DNA of 64,000 nt, taken from positions 97,850 to 161,849 of the forward strand of contig NZ_BJNW01000004.1 in the NCBI RefSeq assembly GCF_006539885.1, given 5' to 3'. The notes under the pieces are model-generated. The model worked only from the letters and a program-made list of their open reading frames with translations. It was not told the DNA's origin and ran no database searches. Positions 62,486-64,000 of the stretch are shown in pieces. The number at the start of each line of letters is the position of its first letter. Within the stretch, counting starts at the first letter, position 1. A program made the translations under genes and the position numbers. The stretch is from Kocuria varians. GTDB taxonomy: Bacteria > Actinomycetota > Actinomycetes > Actinomycetales > Micrococcaceae.

Positions 62486-63585
62486 TGACCGCCCACGGTT
62501 GCCGGAGCCCGTCCCCAGACTCGCACGAGTGGCAGGGCGGGCTCCGCCCGTTCTCGGGGCCCGGTCATGAACCGCGGTCCCACCCGCACCCGGGGCTGCG
62601 CACGGACTGCAACGCCCCGCGGGAGCGACAGGGCTGGCAGCCGGGCCCCGTTACTTCGCCCTCCGGGCCCGACGCCGCCGCGCCCCGCCGCGTGGCGGTC
62701 GTCACCGACAGTGCCGCGGCCCTCCCCGCCTCCTGGGTCCGTGCGTTCGAGGCCGCCCCAGGGTTCGCGCTCGTGGACATGCCCGTGCTCATCGACGGGC
62801 AGCTGCGCACCGAGGACGAGTCGGACACGCTCTCCTCGCTCGTCGTGGCGCTCGCCGAGGGAAAGCCGGTGACCACCTCGCGTCCTGCACCGGGTGCGCT
62901 GCGGGCCGCGTACCGGCGCTTCGAAGCGGAGGGCTCCGACGCCGTCGTCTCCGTCCACCTGTCTGGGGAGCTCTCCGGCACGGTGGGTGCGGCGCGAATC
63001 GCCCGGCAGGAGATCGGGATCCCTGTGCGGATCGTGGACACCGCTAGCGCGGGGCTCGGGCAGGGACTGGCGGTGCGCGCGGCGCTGGAGGCGGCGGCGT
63101 CGGGGGCCGGGATCGACGACGTCGCCCAGGCCGCCCGCGAGGCCGCCCAGCGTGCGCAGGTGCTCATCCAGGTGCGATCGCTGGAGACGCTGCGCCGCGG
63201 CGGGAGAATCAACCCGACTACGGCGATGGTGGGATCCATGCTGCAGATCAAGCCGTTGCTGAGCCTGTCGGAGGGGAAGATCGTCACCGTGGAGCGGCCG
63301 GTGTCCTTGGCGAAGGCGCGGGCGCGGTTCATGACGCTCGTGGGGGAGGCGCTTGCCCACGCGGAGCCCGAGCGGCCCGTGCTGTGCGTGCATCACGTGG
63401 CCGATGCGAACGGGGCACGGGAGATCGGCGAGGTGCTGCGGGACCGCTACCGCCCCGAGGCCGAGCTGGTGATCAGCGACTTGCCGCCCGTGCTTAGCGC
63501 GCACGTGGGGCTCGGGACGAAGGCCGCGGTGGTGGAGGGGATTGCTGCTGATGCGTGGAGTACGAGTAATACAACGGGGTATTGA
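62485..63585 (+). CDS. DegV-family fatty-acid-binding protein
   Basis: DegV/FakB-type proteins bind a fatty acid in a deep pocket. The 366-residue frame from ATG 62485 includes RRVAVVTDSAAALPASWV (residue ~70), VVSVHLSGELSGTVGAARIA (near 153), IVDTASAGLGQGLAVRAALE, and RRGGRINPTTAMVGSMLQIK (near 236), all typical, ending near ISDLPPVLSAHVGLGTKAAV. The first ~68 residues (Pro/Gly/His-rich) are not family-like, so a GTG near 62692 could be the true start, but only the ATG is coupled to leuS. The last dozen residues (AWSTSNTTGY) lie across the drop in G+C content and may be foreign or altered. Confidence 0.85.
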   Translation: MTAHGCRSPSPDSHEWQGGLRPFSGPGHEPRSHPHPGLRTDCNAPRERQGWQPGPVTSPSGPDAAAPRRVAVVTDSAAALPASWVRAFEAAPGFALVDMPVLIDGQLRTEDESDTLSSLVVALAEGKPVTTSRPAPGALRAAYRRFEAEGSDAVVSVHLSGELSGTVGAARIARQEIGIPVRIVDTASAGLGQGLAVRAALEAAASGAGIDDVAQAAREAAQRAQVLIQVRSLETLRRGGRINPTTAMVGSMLQIKPLLSLSEGKIVTVERPVSLAKARARFMTLVGEALAHAEPERPVLCVHHVADANGAREIGEVLRDRYRPEAELVISDLPPVLSAHVGLGTKAAVVEGIAADAWSTSNTTGY

Positions 63586-63611
63586 CACATATGGATAAGT
63601 AATGCTATTTC
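63582..63611 (+). promoter_or_regulatory. Candidate sigma-70-type promoter at the island edge
   Basis: TTGACA (63582-63587), a perfect -35 consensus, overlaps the degV stop codon. TATTTC (63606-63611) stands 18 bp downstream as a partial -10. It is the only consensus -35 I found in the window and fits the low-GC gene at 63671. Confidence 0.5.
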
Positions 63612-63614
63612 TTA

Positions 63615-63626
63615 GGGGAATTCCCC
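63615..63626. promoter_or_regulatory. 12-bp palindrome, possible operator
   Basis: GGGGAATTCCCC is a perfect palindrome just downstream of the candidate -10 box and before the Shine-Dalgarno GAGG (63657-63660). Position fits a repressor site for the downstream gene; no U-run follows and there is no loop, so it is not a good terminator. Confidence 0.45.
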
Positions 63627-63670
63627 CTTCTACCATCCACGCAGCAAACGCTCCTCGAGGTGAGTAACTT

Positions 63671-64000
63671 ATGAAAAGCAATAGACTCTCTAATATATTC
63701 GGATATGGAGTTTTGGGGCAATTCTCCTATACTATTAATTATGACGAGGGCACCCCGGGCTTACTTAGATTAATATATGCTCCAAATGGTCGCGGGAAGA
63801 CAAATTTTTTACGTTCGGTGGCAGCTATATTGACCGGAGACGTGGATTCACTCGAAGCCATAATCGAGATACCGATTCAGGGCGTACGTATTGAATTCGA
63901 AGGTGGGGGGTGCATATCCTTTGAGCGGGAGGGTAACCTAATTGGAAATTACGTCGCTTCGGTATTACCAAAAGAATCGGGAGAATGGGTTAAATGGCTC
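63671..64000 (+). CDS. AAA/SMC-like ATP-binding protein, 5' part (runs off the window)
   Basis: The first 110 codons of a longer gene. The N-terminus runs through hydrophobic strands typical of RecF/OLD/SMC-type ATPases (FGYGVLGQFSYTINYDEG), into Walker A IYAPNGRGKTNFLRSVAAIL (residues 35-54), then a strand-rich segment (VRIEFEGGGCISFEREGN) compatible with the beta-meander after the P-loop in ABC/SMC-class ATPases. ATG 63671 has GAGG ten bases upstream. Composition is ~44% G+C with ATA, AGA, TTA and CTA codons, unlike every other gene here, so it was probably acquired recently. Many such ATPases belong to defence systems, but the diagnostic C-terminal part is not in view. Confidence 0.75.
   Translation, partial: MKSNRLSNIFGYGVLGQFSYTINYDEGTPGLLRLIYAPNGRGKTNFLRSVAAILTGDVDSLEAIIEIPIQGVRIEFEGGGCISFEREGNLIGNYVASVLPKESGEWVKWL

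Noticed and set aside
62485..64000. tRNA gene as the attachment site of the island
   Set aside because: No cloverleaf-like sequence or CCA-adjacent T-arm motif is present near 63540-63670; the junction is at the degV 3' end instead.

Overview
The window is 64 kb of very G+C-rich DNA. Gene content and order point to a high-GC actinobacterium, most likely Micrococcaceae and possibly Kocuria; the genus is an inference from protein style and synteny, not a database match. Actinobacterial markers are the MurT/GatD lipid II amidation pair, the mIHF-type integration host factor, the PriA-like protein with no visible Walker A motif, frequent GTG starts, many ATGA/GTGA/TGATG stop-start overlaps, and -10 boxes of the TANNNT type with poor -35 boxes. 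Genes are densely packed, and no gap between supported genes exceeds about 275 nt. I saw no tRNA, rRNA, CRISPR array or insertion sequence.

Layout. 1-5041: the 3' end of murT, then gatD, a YebC-family protein and the Holliday-junction genes ruvC-ruvA-ruvB. 5204-11570: yajC-secD-secF (Sec accessory complex), then the bifunctional (p)ppGpp enzyme rel. 11726-14116 (minus strand): an orphan AbiEi-like protein and a DUF349 protein with a strong terminator. 14323-20996: hisS, aspS, an MFS transporter, dtd and rarA. 21130-25242: the glycerol operon glpD-glpF-glpK, whose promoter is flanked by an unusual pair of inverted repeats. 25462-26103: rpsD with a roughly 200-nt leader.

26294-36599: a long operon-like run of a DUF948 protein, a small membrane-anchored protein, alaS, ruvX, mltG, the shikimate genes aroE-aroC-aroK-aroB, then efp (with nusB overlapping it). 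37125-46159: the pyrimidine operon pyrR-pyrB-pyrC-(PH-like membrane protein)-carA-carB-pyrF, with a recognisable PyrR-binding loop directly in front of the pyrR Shine-Dalgarno sequence. 46329-52648: mihF, gmk, rpoZ, coaBC, metK and priA.

52908-57562: a five-gene unit made of a DUF4242 protein, an acyl-CoA-dehydrogenase-like flavoprotein and an ABC importer (ATPase, Tat-secreted NrtA/SsuA-like binding protein, permease). It looks like an accessory catabolic or uptake module whose substrate is unknown. 57635-59787 (minus): a GT4 glycosyltransferase and an alpha/beta hydrolase. 59975-63585: leuS and a DegV protein.

The sharpest discontinuity is at the right edge. At about 63540 the G+C content falls from about 75% to about 43% (hand counts of 60-base lines) and stays low to the end of the window. 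A consensus-like -35 box overlaps the degV stop codon. It is followed by a 12-bp palindrome, a ribosome binding site and an open frame from 63671 running off the window. That frame encodes an ATPase with a Walker A motif (APNGRGKTN) and AT-rich codons foreign to the rest of the window. I read this as the left edge of a horizontally acquired island, plausibly a defence locus, but only 110 codons are visible.

A second scattered feature is the 14-mer ACGACGACGCCGCG. It recurs in both orientations, sometimes as inverted pairs about 28 nt apart, in intergenic DNA and in poorly conserved protein tails or insertions (secD tail, pyrF insertion, DUF349 N-terminus, glycosyltransferase).
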